Positions 1 to 5,908 are shown, numbered from the stretch's first letter. The stretch: 5,992 nt of DNA from Spirochaetaceae bacterium (GCA_003141795.1 PLNO01000082.1:1-5992), one strand, 5' to 3'. Made by a program: numbers and translations. Notes: a model not told the origin generated them from the letters alone.

Positions 1-497
1 CCGACGAAGATGTTCTTGTTGTAGTTGGCCATGCCGACGACTTCGTGCGGCACGACCTGGCCGATGGAGAGGATGAGGTCGTGGCCTCCACGGGCAACAA
101 GACGGTCCACCTGTGCGGGCCAGTCATAGGAGAGCTTTCCCTCAGAGACCTCCCGGATGAAATCGGCGGGGATCCGGCCGAGGGTCTCGAGGTCCTGCTT
201 CCAGTGATGGACCCTGAAGAGGGACTTCGGGACGGCGCCGAACATCTCGGTTTTTTCCGCGTCGCTCACCTCGAAGTGCGTGCCCGTGGCGGGGAGGACG
301 TCAGTGAGCGCCGAGCCGTAGTACTCCCACGCCATCTCCGTGATCCGGCCCGCCCGGGAATGGAAACGCGTGAAGTCCGGTGGAACGGCGAGCACGCGGG
401 TGCGCTTCCCGATCTTTTCGAATGCCTCGGAGAGCCCGGCCCGCAGCTCGTCGTCGGTGAGGGCATCCCGTGTCGAGCCGCGCGCATAGTATACCAT
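1..497 (-). CDS. LarA-family nickel-dependent hydroxyacid racemase/epimerase, N-terminal part (runs off left edge)
   Basis: The first 165 residues of a lactate-racemase-superfamily protein are visible; the C-terminal part lies outside the window. LarA enzymes use a nickel-pincer nucleotide cofactor to invert the carbinol carbon of 2-hydroxy acids by proton-coupled hydride transfer in the cytoplasm. Visible motifs are DFTR (41-44; D and R spaced as in the LarA substrate pocket), ATGTH (70-74), GQVVPHEVVG (146-155, with PH at 150-151) and YNKNIF (159-164). H151 and K161 are ten residues apart, matching the catalytic His and the cofactor-bound Lys of Lactiplantibacillus LarA. The ATG follows a GGAGGG ribosome-binding site and lies one base after the stop of the upstream HAD gene, so the two are cotranscribed. 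Family members include lactate, malate and phenyllactate racemases and a gluconate 2-epimerase, so lactate should not be assumed. The sugar-acid context suggests an aldonate or related hydroxy acid (inference). Confidence 0.88.
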   Translation of the reverse strand, partial: MVYYARGSTRDALTDDELRAGLSEAFEKIGKRTRVLAVPPDFTRFHSRAGRITEMAWEYYGSALTDVLPATGTHFEVSDAEKTEMFGAVPKSLFRVHHWKQDLETLGRIPADFIREVSEGKLSYDWPAQVDRLVARGGHDLILSIGQVVPHEVVGMANYNKNIFV

Positions 498-498
498 C

Positions 499-1386
499 TC
501 ATACCCTCCAGGGCGGGGTTTCAGGGAGCGAGGCGTCGAACTCCTTCAGCAGTTTCGCCTCGTATGCGCCTTTGTACTCTTCCGCGAAGAATCGGGCAAG
601 CGCCTCGGTGTGGAAGAGCTCCCAGGAGCGCTCCTCGTGCCCGGGCACGACGGGGAAGAAGCACGCGCCGTTGGCCTGCGCGGCCTGAAGGTCCCCCGGC
701 GCGTCGCCGATCATGAGGATGCGGTGCGGTGGGTATTTGCCCGTGGCCGCGAACTCGATGTGCTGCGCCTTCGTTCCCATCTCCTGGCCGGCAATCACCC
801 TGACGTGCCGCTCGATGCCGTGCTCCTTCCACTCGCGGACGAGGGCCTCCCCGGGAGTCTGCGATACGACTATCGCATCGGCCGATTTCCCTATTGCCTC
901 GAGGCTCTCGCGCACCAGGGGAAAGGGCGGCACGCCGCGCACGATGCGGCTTACGGTCTGATTCACGTCGATGGAGTAATCGTACGCACGTTGCAGGTCG
1001 GGATCCGAAGTGCGCTCGATCTCCGCTTTCAGCGCGGGATTGCCCAGCTTGGATTCCCGTTCCACCCACTCACGCAGGCTTTCCATTGCCGGGACCGTCA
1101 CGCCGCGCGCCTTCACCTCGGGCCTCCGCCGCAGCAGCTCCAGGGCCCGAAGCACGGCGATGAATCTGTTGCAGCCCCGGTCTTTCGAGTAGAGGTTCAC
1201 GAACTCCCACGTTTCGCGTGCATAGCGGGACACGGGCTGCATCCCGAAGTGGTTGATGAAGCAGGGGCAGAAGCACTCCTTCTGCTTGATCTCCATGGTA
1301 TCGAATGCGCAGCCGTCCGAATCGATGCCAATGAAGAACCTGTTCCGGGGTTTCAATTCCTTCAGCTCTGAGGCAGGGTCGGTCAT
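499..1386 (-). CDS. HAD-superfamily phosphohydrolase
   Basis: This 295-residue protein belongs to the haloacid dehalogenase superfamily, usually Mg-dependent phosphatases acting through an aspartyl-phosphate. Motif I is FFIGIDSDGCAFDT (17-30), with D22 as likely nucleophile and D24 as likely acid/base. Motif II is VVSQT (173-177; S175), the motif III lysine is probably K206 in GTKAQ, and motif IV is MIGDAPGD (225-232; D228 and D232). About 145 residues between motifs I and II form a large, mostly helical cap that would set specificity. A cysteine cluster (C26, C38, C40, C42) follows motif I. There is no signal peptide, so it is cytoplasmic. An in-frame ATG exists 105 bases upstream (1491), but the chosen ATG has AAAGGAAA seven bases before it, and the upstream extension would run through the promoter. 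It leads the larA-like gene in a two-gene unit divergent from the kinase-reductase-epimerase operon. The substrate is unknown; a sugar phosphate or sugar-acid phosphate fits the neighbourhood. Confidence 0.88.
   Translation of the reverse strand: MTDPASELKELKPRNRFFIGIDSDGCAFDTMEIKQKECFCPCFINHFGMQPVSRYARETWEFVNLYSKDRGCNRFIAVLRALELLRRRPEVKARGVTVPAMESLREWVERESKLGNPALKAEIERTSDPDLQRAYDYSIDVNQTVSRIVRGVPPFPLVRESLEAIGKSADAIVVSQTPGEALVREWKEHGIERHVRVIAGQEMGTKAQHIEFAATGKYPPHRILMIGDAPGDLQAAQANGACFFPVVPGHEERSWELFHTEALARFFAEEYKGAYEAKLLKEFDASLPETPPWRV
504..509 (-). promoter_or_regulatory. Ribosome-binding site of the LarA-family gene
   Basis: On the minus strand this reads GGAGGG, six bases before the ATG at 497. 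It lies inside the last codons of the HAD gene. It supports this ATG over the overlapping ATG at 502, which opens only a 78-codon shadow frame. Stop and start are separated by one base, which favours translational coupling. Confidence 0.75.
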
Positions 1387-1391
1387 TGTGA

Positions 1392-1399
1392 TTTCCTTT
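1392..1399 (-). promoter_or_regulatory. Ribosome-binding site of the HAD gene
   Basis: The minus strand reads AAAGGAAA, with AGGA seven bases before the ATG at 1386. This decides the start in favour of the 295-residue form. The longer alternative from 1491 would translate the -10 and -35 elements and adds residues without HAD character. Confidence 0.7.
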
Positions 1400-1425
1400 G
1401 CTTTCGATATCGGTAATTCTACGAA

Positions 1426-1454
1426 ATAGTATGCCCTGTTTTTGCCTCGGTCAA
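1426..1454 (-). promoter_or_regulatory. Sigma-70-like promoter for the HAD-larA unit
   Basis: On the minus strand a TTGACC box (1449-1454) is followed after exactly 17 bases by TACTAT (1426-1431). The expected transcription start is near 1418-1420, giving a leader of about 33 bases that contains the ribosome-binding site and one arm of the inverted repeat. Five of six bases match the -35 consensus and four of six the -10 consensus. This is a sequence-pattern prediction only. Confidence 0.6.
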
Positions 1455-1457
1455 GCC

Positions 1458-1487
1458 TTGACAACCCTGTTTCGTGCGCAATATGGT
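1458..1487 (+). promoter_or_regulatory. Sigma-70-like promoter for the deoR-pfk-SDR-uxaE operon
   Basis: A perfect TTGACA (1458-1463) is followed by TATGGT (1482-1487) at an 18-base spacing. The -10 box matches four of six bases and the spacing is slightly long, so the promoter may be moderate. The expected start near 1493-1495 leaves a leader of about 16 bases before the TTG start, and falls on the second arm of the inverted repeat. The -35 box is three bases from that of the divergent promoter. Confidence 0.55.
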
Positions 1488-1510
1488 GCATATCGAAAGG
1501 TTACGAAAGT

Positions 1511-2269
1511 TTGGCCCATATTCCACGACACGATGAAATCATCAGGATACTCTCCCACCTGCGGTCCGTTTCCGTTCAGGAATTGACGCAGCGGCTGGGG
1601 GTTTCGGAGGTCACGATCCGCAAGGACCTCTCTTTCCTGGAGGAAATGGGATCCCTCCTGCGCACCCGGGGCGGCGCAAAGCTCGCCGAGGATCAGGCCC
1701 AGCTTCGGACGATCCAGATCAGACGGGAGGAAAATCTCGCCGCAAAAGAGTGCATCGCGGCAACCGCGCGGGCGTTCGTCTCGGAAGACGATACCATCTA
1801 CGTCGATTCCGGCAGCACCTGCCTGCTCCTCGCCCGGTTGCTCACGCACATGAATCTCCGCATCGTCACCGATTCTCTGGACGTCATGAACGCCACCGCC
1901 GATGCGCCGGGGATCTCCCTCATCTCCGTGGGCGGCAGCTACCGCAAGGATGCGGGATCGTTCATCGGACCGCTCGCTCTGGAGACACTGAAGGGCGTCC
2001 AGATCCAGACCTGCTTCATCGGGACGACGGGGCTGTCGGCAACGGGGATCTTTTCCTGCCAGAACATCATAGAGGCCGAGCTGAAGGCCAGGGTCCTCCG
2101 CGTCTGCAAGCGGCGGATCGTGCTGGCGGACAGAAGCAAGTTCGGCAAGGACGCCTTTGCGGTTTTTGCCAGAGCCGCCGACGTGGACATCCTCGTCACC
2201 GACAGTCCGGTGGACACCATGCGCTCGCTCACGGATCTCGGCATCGAAGTGATAGTCGCCGGGACCTGA
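1511..2269 (+). CDS. DeoR/GlpR-family transcriptional regulator
   Basis: A 252-residue DeoR-family regulator, normally a sugar-phosphate-responsive repressor of a nearby catabolic operon. The N-terminal winged helix-turn-helix spans about residues 6-58, with the family-typical stretches RHDEIIRIL (6-14), LGVSEVTIRKDL (29-40) and RTRGGAKL (51-58). The C-terminal effector domain (about 75-235) has the phosphosugar-isomerase-like fold motifs DSGSTCLLLA (99-108), IVTDSLDVMNA (118-128), GGSYRKDAGSFIG (141-153), EAELKARV (188-195) and LADRSKFGKDAF (205-216). The start chosen is TTG at 1511, which places the first helix and total length as in relatives. An in-frame ATG at 1442 would add 23 residues lying within both predicted promoters. 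GAAAGG ends ten bases before the TTG, a rather loose ribosome-binding site. The gene is first in its operon and faces the control region, so it is probably autoregulated and also controls the divergent HAD-larA unit. The effector is unknown. Confidence 0.9.
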   Translation: MAHIPRHDEIIRILSHLRSVSVQELTQRLGVSEVTIRKDLSFLEEMGSLLRTRGGAKLAEDQAQLRTIQIRREENLAAKECIAATARAFVSEDDTIYVDSGSTCLLLARLLTHMNLRIVTDSLDVMNATADAPGISLISVGGSYRKDAGSFIGPLALETLKGVQIQTCFIGTTGLSATGIFSCQNIIEAELKARVLRVCKRRIVLADRSKFGKDAFAVFARAADVDILVTDSPVDTMRSLTDLGIEVIVAGT

Positions 2270-2301
2270 ACAGGGTTGATCAGTACTGCAGGGAGAACGC
2301 A

Positions 2302-3546
2302 ATGAAAGGGAAATGCATCGTAGCACAGAGCGGCGGCCCGACAGCCGTCATCAACGCCAGCGCATGCGGGGTGATCCAGGAGGCGTTTCGCCATGCGCAG
2401 TTCACCGGCGTGTACGCCGCGCACAACGGGATCCTCGGCGTCTTGAACGACGATATCTTCGATCTCCGTCAGGAGAGCTCGCGTGCAATCGAGGGGTTGA
2501 AGACGAGCCCTTCGGCGGCGCTGGGCTCCTGCCGGTACAAGGTGAAGACCGACGCCGACTACGAGCGCATCCTCGACGTGTTCACCCGGCACGATATCCG
2601 CTACTTCTTCTACATCGGCGGCAATGACTCGATGGACACGGCGGACAAGGTGGCCGCGCTCGCCGCCCGCAAGGGGTACGACTTCTGCGCCATGGGAGTG
2701 CCCAAGACCGTGGACAATGACCTGGCCTTCACAGATCACTGCCCCGGGTACGGGAGCGTCATCAAGTATCTCGCCGCCATGGTGATGGAGGCGGGGAGGG
2801 ACACGGAGGCCATGTACACGAGCGACACGGTGAACGTCATCGAGGCCATGGGGCGCAATGCCGGCTGGATCGCCGCGGGCACGGCACTGGCCCGGCGCAA
2901 TGAGGAGGATGCGCCGCACATCATCCTTCTCCCCGAAGAGCCTTTCGACAAGGAGAAGTTCAAGGCCAGGGTTCACTCGTATCTGGAGAGGATCCATCGC
3001 TGCGTCATCGTCGTGTCCGAGGGGACGAAGAACCCCGACGGCACGTACATCTCCGAGCAGAAGGGCGAGTTCGCGAAGGATGCCTTCGGCCACACGCAGC
3101 TGGGCGGGGCCGCCAACCACATCAAGGCGATCATAGAGGACGAGGTGAAGGTGAAATCCCGATTCGCGATCCCCTCGACCATCCAGCGCAGCGGGGCGCA
3201 CTTCGCCTCTCTCACCGACTCCCGGGAGGCGTACCTCACCGGTCGCGAGGCGGTTCGTCAGGCGGTGAAAGGGGTGAGGGGCAAGATGGTAACGCTCCAG
3301 CGCGTCTCCGAGGCGCCGTACCGATGCGTTACCGGGCTTGCCGACCTGTCGCACGTGGCGAACGGAGAGAAAACGTTCCCGCGGGAATGGATCACGGAGG
3401 ACGGATTTTTCGTAAAGCCCGAGTTCGTCGCGTATGCACGGCCCCTCATCCAGGGGGAAGTGCGCCCCGCCATGAGGGACGGCCTGCCGGAGTTCGTCCG
3501 GCTTGAAAAGCATTTCATCGCGCGCGCGCAAGGAGCAGAGGCATGA
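2302..3546 (+). CDS. Phosphofructokinase-family enzyme, pyrophosphate-type signature
   Basis: This 414-residue phosphofructokinase-superfamily protein would classically phosphorylate the C1 hydroxyl of fructose 6-phosphate in the cytoplasm. Visible motifs: SGGPTAVINAS (10-20; donor-binding loop), YIGGNDSMDTA (104-114), GVPKTVDND (132-140; catalytic Asp likely D138), EAMGRNAGW (181-189; substrate MGR), VSEGT (238-242), and IQRSGAH (294-300) with the following TDSREAYLTG. The Asp in GGND (D109) and the Lys in PKT (K135) replace the two glycines of ATP-dependent enzymes and mark the pyrophosphate-dependent class. The preceding Asp of the usual GGDD is Asn here (N108). Length fits the mid-sized PPi class rather than the roughly 320-residue ATP enzymes. 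GGGAG lies shortly before the ATG. It follows deoR by 32 bases and overlaps the reductase gene by four bases. Pyrophosphate as donor and fructose 6-phosphate as substrate are inferred from residues; the hexuronate context leaves another ketose or keto-acid substrate possible. Confidence 0.9.
   Translation: MKGKCIVAQSGGPTAVINASACGVIQEAFRHAQFTGVYAAHNGILGVLNDDIFDLRQESSRAIEGLKTSPSAALGSCRYKVKTDADYERILDVFTRHDIRYFFYIGGNDSMDTADKVAALAARKGYDFCAMGVPKTVDNDLAFTDHCPGYGSVIKYLAAMVMEAGRDTEAMYTSDTVNVIEAMGRNAGWIAAGTALARRNEEDAPHIILLPEEPFDKEKFKARVHSYLERIHRCVIVVSEGTKNPDGTYISEQKGEFAKDAFGHTQLGGAANHIKAIIEDEVKVKSRFAIPSTIQRSGAHFASLTDSREAYLTGREAVRQAVKGVRGKMVTLQRVSEAPYRCVTGLADLSHVANGEKTFPREWITEDGFFVKPEFVAYARPLIQGEVRPAMRDGLPEFVRLEKHFIARAQGAEA
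3530..3535 (+). promoter_or_regulatory. Ribosome-binding site of the SDR gene
   Basis: AAGGAG lies seven bases before the ATG at 3543, within the last codons of the kinase gene. The ATGA overlap of start and stop points to translational coupling. It also fixes this ATG as the true start. Confidence 0.75.
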
Positions 3547-4358
3547 GCTATCTCGATGAGATGTTCGGGTGCAGCGGGTCGACGGTTGCCATCACCGGGG
3601 GAGGCGGGGTCATCGCCGGGGCGCTCGCAGAGGCCCTGTTGAAGGCCGGTGCGCGGGTGAGCCTGTGGGACATCAATCAGAGCGATGCCGACGCGGCCCG
3701 CGGGCGGCTCACCGCTGCCGCCGGCGGCGCGGACCGGATCCTGGCGCTTCAGGCCGACACCACGGCGGAGGCGTCGGTCAGGGACGCGGTGGAGAAAACC
3801 GAGCAGCGCTTCGGCGGCGTGAACGTGCTCATCAACTGCGCCGGCGGGAACAGGGGCCAGTCACGATTCCTCGACCTGGACGTCGCGCAGTTCGAGCAGA
3901 TCCTGCGCCTCAACCTCGTCGCGGGGCTCGTCGTGCCGACCAAGGTGGTTGCGGCCCGTTGGATCGAATCCGGGACGAAGGGCTGCATCATCAACATGGC
4001 CTCCATGTCCTCCTTCGTCCCGCTGTCCGGCATCTGGGCCTACGATGCCGCGAAGTCCGCGGTCATGAGCCTCACCATGGCCACGGCAAAGGAGTTCGCC
4101 GCCTACGGCATCAGGGTGAACGCCCTCGCTCCGGGTTTCTTTATCGGCAAACAGAACAAGGCCCTGCTCATCGACGAGGCAACAGGCACGCTCACCGAGA
4201 GGGGGCGGAAGGTCATCAACCACACGCCCTGCGGCAGGTTCGGCGAGGTTGCCGAGCTTGCGGGTGCGCTTCTCTTTCTCGTGAGCAACACCGCCGCCGG
4301 CTTCGTGACGGGGGCGACACTGCCCGTCGACGGCGGCTACCTCGTCGACAACATCTAA
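3543..4358 (+). CDS. uxuB: SDR-family oxidoreductase, probable D-mannonate oxidoreductase (fructuronate reductase)
   Basis: A 271-residue classical short-chain dehydrogenase. The Rossmann glycine motif is ITGGGGVIAG (17-26), close to the variant seen in SDR-type mannonate oxidoreductases such as Bacillus UxuB/YjmF. D43 at the end of the second strand (LWDIN) favours NAD(H) over NADP(H). NCAGGN (98-103) is the NNAG equivalent, and the catalytic tetrad is N124, S154, Y167 and K171 (YDAAK). The C-terminal half holds the subfamily-like stretches ALAPGFFIGKQNKALL (194-209), a TGTLTERGR segment (214-222), TPCGRFGE (228-235) and PVDGGY (261-266). The predicted reaction is D-fructuronate + NADH to D-mannonate. 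The gene overlaps the kinase by four bases and ends 11 bases before uxaE, whose predicted product is fructuronate, which strengthens the call. Alternatives are an altronate/tagaturonate reductase or a 5-ketogluconate reductase. The family is certain; the substrate is probable. Confidence 0.82.
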   Translation: MSYLDEMFGCSGSTVAITGGGGVIAGALAEALLKAGARVSLWDINQSDADAARGRLTAAAGGADRILALQADTTAEASVRDAVEKTEQRFGGVNVLINCAGGNRGQSRFLDLDVAQFEQILRLNLVAGLVVPTKVVAARWIESGTKGCIINMASMSSFVPLSGIWAYDAAKSAVMSLTMATAKEFAAYGIRVNALAPGFFIGKQNKALLIDEATGTLTERGRKVINHTPCGRFGEVAELAGALLFLVSNTAAGFVTGATLPVDGGYLVDNI

Positions 4359-4364
4359 AGGGGG
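4359..4364 (+). promoter_or_regulatory. Ribosome-binding site of uxaE
   Basis: AGGGGG directly follows the SDR stop codon and ends five bases before the GTG at 4370. This supports the GTG start. The reading frame stays open far upstream through the SDR gene, but that extension is out-of-frame, arginine-rich shadow. Confidence 0.65.
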
Positions 4365-4369
4365 CGGTC

Positions 4370-5908
4370 GTGGACACCATCGCACGTCTTCTGCGGGAGT
4401 CGGGTCTGGAAACGGGGGACGCGCACCGGCTCGAGTCGGCGCGCACGGGAAGCTCTCCCTGGATCGTTCGGGAGGGCGCGCGCATCTATCGTCGATCGCT
4501 CTACATCCGGGACGGGATCCTCTACTTCATCGCCTCGACAGGCGCGGGAAAGCACCTCTACCTTTCCTGTGCGCGATCCTTCACGCCGCCGTTCCACGGG
4601 GTCCAGGGAAAAGCAGGAGGGCTGCACCTCCTGAAGGCGGACCTTTCGGCGGACAATGCGCGCCGCCTGCACGAGATTTTCCCCTTCACGGCGCCCGTCT
4701 CCCTGCGGACGCGAAAGACGACGATCGGATGCGGAGACAGGCTCGGCTGTGCCACCCCCGGCCATATCAGAGCCATCGCCGGATATGACGCGTACCCGGT
4801 GCTCGCCCAGCAGTCCATGAGGGAGCTCACCCTGACGGGCCGCGACTACCCGGGGGTTGTCGGCGACGTGACGTTCCTCGTCTTCCAGGAGGGTTTCGAG
4901 CGCGGCTACGGGGCTGACGGGGACCATCTGAAGACGATCAAGGACATCGACACCGCCCTGTCGGCGGGCATGCCCATGATCACGCTGGATCTCACCGAGG
5001 TGATGTCGGCCGAGCCGGGATCGTGGAGCCCCGGCCGTATCGATGCCGCGTTCGAGAAGCTCGATCCGGCCGTGATGCATCATGTGGAGGACACCTACGT
5101 GGGGAAAACCTTCACCCTGCCCGGGGCGACGGTCGCCGTGGATCGGACCGAGGCGCGGCGCTGCGCCCTGATGTACTGGAATGCGCTGGAGTTTTCCCGT
5201 GACGTGGACCGGCATCTGAAGGAGAAGCGCGGAAGCGCCTACGACCTGGAGATCAGCATCGACGAAACGACATCTCCCACGCTCCCGTCGCACCACCTCT
5301 TCATCGCGAGCGAGCTCCTCCGCCGCGACGTGGCGGTGAGCTCGCTTGCGCCGCGCTTCATCGGGGAGTTCCAGAAGGGGATCGATTACATCGGCGACGT
5401 GGCGGAGTTCGAGAGGCAGTTCGCCGTGCACTGCGCCATCGCACAGGCCAGGGGAAACTACAAGATCTCGATCCACTCAGGCAGCGACAAGTTCTCCGTC
5501 TACCCCGCGATCGGACGGCATACCGGGATGCGCCTCCACCTGAAGACCGCGGGCACGAGCTGGCTGGAGGCGGTCCGCGTCATTGCGGAAACCGATCCCG
5601 GCCTTTTTCGCAGGATGCTATCGCGCGCTTTTGCCTCGTTCCCCGACGCGGCAAAGCTGTACCACATCACCGCGGACCTCACCGCCATCCCCGAAGCGGA
5701 AACAGTTCCCGACTCCGAGCTTTCCCGTTACATCGAGGAGCGCAATTCGCGCCAGCTCCTGCACATCACTTACGGCGGGCTGCTGGGCGATCCGCGGATT
5801 CGAGCCGATTTCTTCGCTGTGCTTGCCCGGAACGAAGAACGTCACTACGAGGCGGTAGAGGCCCACATCGGGCGGCACATCCGGCTTCTCGGCGCTCCCG
5901 TGCTGTGA
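4370..5908 (+). CDS. uxaE: Tagaturonate/fructuronate epimerase UxaE
   Basis: A 512-residue protein recognised as the UxaE family, characterised in Thermotoga as converting D-tagaturonate to D-fructuronate. This step lets galacturonate enter the glucuronate branch without altronate enzymes. Family-like stretches in order: IGCGDRLGCATPGHIRA (119-135), DVTFLVFQEGFERGYGADGD (166-185) followed by HLKT, EISIDETTSPT (294-304), APRFIGEFQKGIDY (327-340), KISIHSGSDKFSVYP (365-379), HLKTAGTSWLEA (390-401) and RHYEAVEAHIGRH (491-503). Acidic and histidine residues in GADGDH, DET and HSGSDK are candidate divalent-metal ligands, assigned by appearance only. Length fits the family at about 480-510. The start is GTG with AGGGGG upstream. 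It is last in the operon, right after the SDR that would reduce its product. Some family members, natural or engineered, show fructose/tagatose 4-epimerase activity, so a ketohexose or its phosphate is an alternative, especially with a phosphofructokinase-like partner. Confidence 0.87.
   Translation: MDTIARLLRESGLETGDAHRLESARTGSSPWIVREGARIYRRSLYIRDGILYFIASTGAGKHLYLSCARSFTPPFHGVQGKAGGLHLLKADLSADNARRLHEIFPFTAPVSLRTRKTTIGCGDRLGCATPGHIRAIAGYDAYPVLAQQSMRELTLTGRDYPGVVGDVTFLVFQEGFERGYGADGDHLKTIKDIDTALSAGMPMITLDLTEVMSAEPGSWSPGRIDAAFEKLDPAVMHHVEDTYVGKTFTLPGATVAVDRTEARRCALMYWNALEFSRDVDRHLKEKRGSAYDLEISIDETTSPTLPSHHLFIASELLRRDVAVSSLAPRFIGEFQKGIDYIGDVAEFERQFAVHCAIAQARGNYKISIHSGSDKFSVYPAIGRHTGMRLHLKTAGTSWLEAVRVIAETDPGLFRRMLSRAFASFPDAAKLYHITADLTAIPEAETVPDSELSRYIEERNSRQLLHITYGGLLGDPRIRADFFAVLARNEERHYEAVEAHIGRHIRLLGAPVL

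Larger units (their letters stand above)
1401..1508. promoter_or_regulatory. Probable DeoR-type operator region: inverted repeat and TTTCG boxes
   Basis: A perfect 10-base inverted repeat has CTTTCGATAT at 1401-1410 and ATATCGAAAG at 1490-1499, with 79 bases between the arms. Five TTTCG boxes occur in all: plus orientation at 1402 and 1470, minus orientation at 1422, 1494 and 1504. TACGAAA is repeated at 1420-1426 and 1502-1508. The two arms overlap or lie just downstream of the two predicted transcription starts. That is a position where a repressor would block both promoters, possibly by looping. DeoR-family regulators often bind clusters of short repeated boxes, and the gene for one is adjacent. 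Assigning these boxes to it is inference. Confidence 0.5.

Noticed and set aside
45..1371. Plus-strand open frames of 223 and 253 codons over the larA and HAD genes
   Set aside because: They are opposite to genes with clear catalytic motifs and lack domain character or convincing ribosome-binding sites.
1750..2301. An upstream extension of the kinase frame through the DeoR gene (598-residue frame)
   Set aside because: The extension has no recognisable domain and overlaps a well-supported regulator. The kinase domain begins exactly at the ATG at 2302, which has its own ribosome-binding site.
2270..2301. Possible internal promoter or attenuator between deoR and pfk
   Set aside because: The 32-base gap holds a ribosome-binding site but no paired -35/-10 boxes and no stable hairpin.
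3519..3529. Alternating CG run at the 3' end of the kinase gene, considered as a structural element
   Set aside because: It is only 11 bases, explained by Ile-Ala-Arg-Ala codons in GC-rich sequence, and nothing nearby suggests a role.
1939..3531. A 530-codon open frame antisense to deoR and pfk
   Set aside because: It is a GC-bias shadow: its residues are low-complexity and match no family, while the plus strand carries complete enzyme motifs.
3569..4369. A 267-codon open extension upstream of uxaE that would make a 779-residue protein overlapping the SDR gene in another frame
   Set aside because: The extension is arginine/glycine/histidine-rich with no recognisable domain, as expected from an out-of-frame read of GC-rich coding sequence. 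The SDR reading has all catalytic motifs, and the GTG at 4370 has a good ribosome-binding site.
4355..5476. A 373-codon open frame antisense to uxaE
   Set aside because: The same shadow effect: no motifs, and it lies wholly within a strongly recognised gene.
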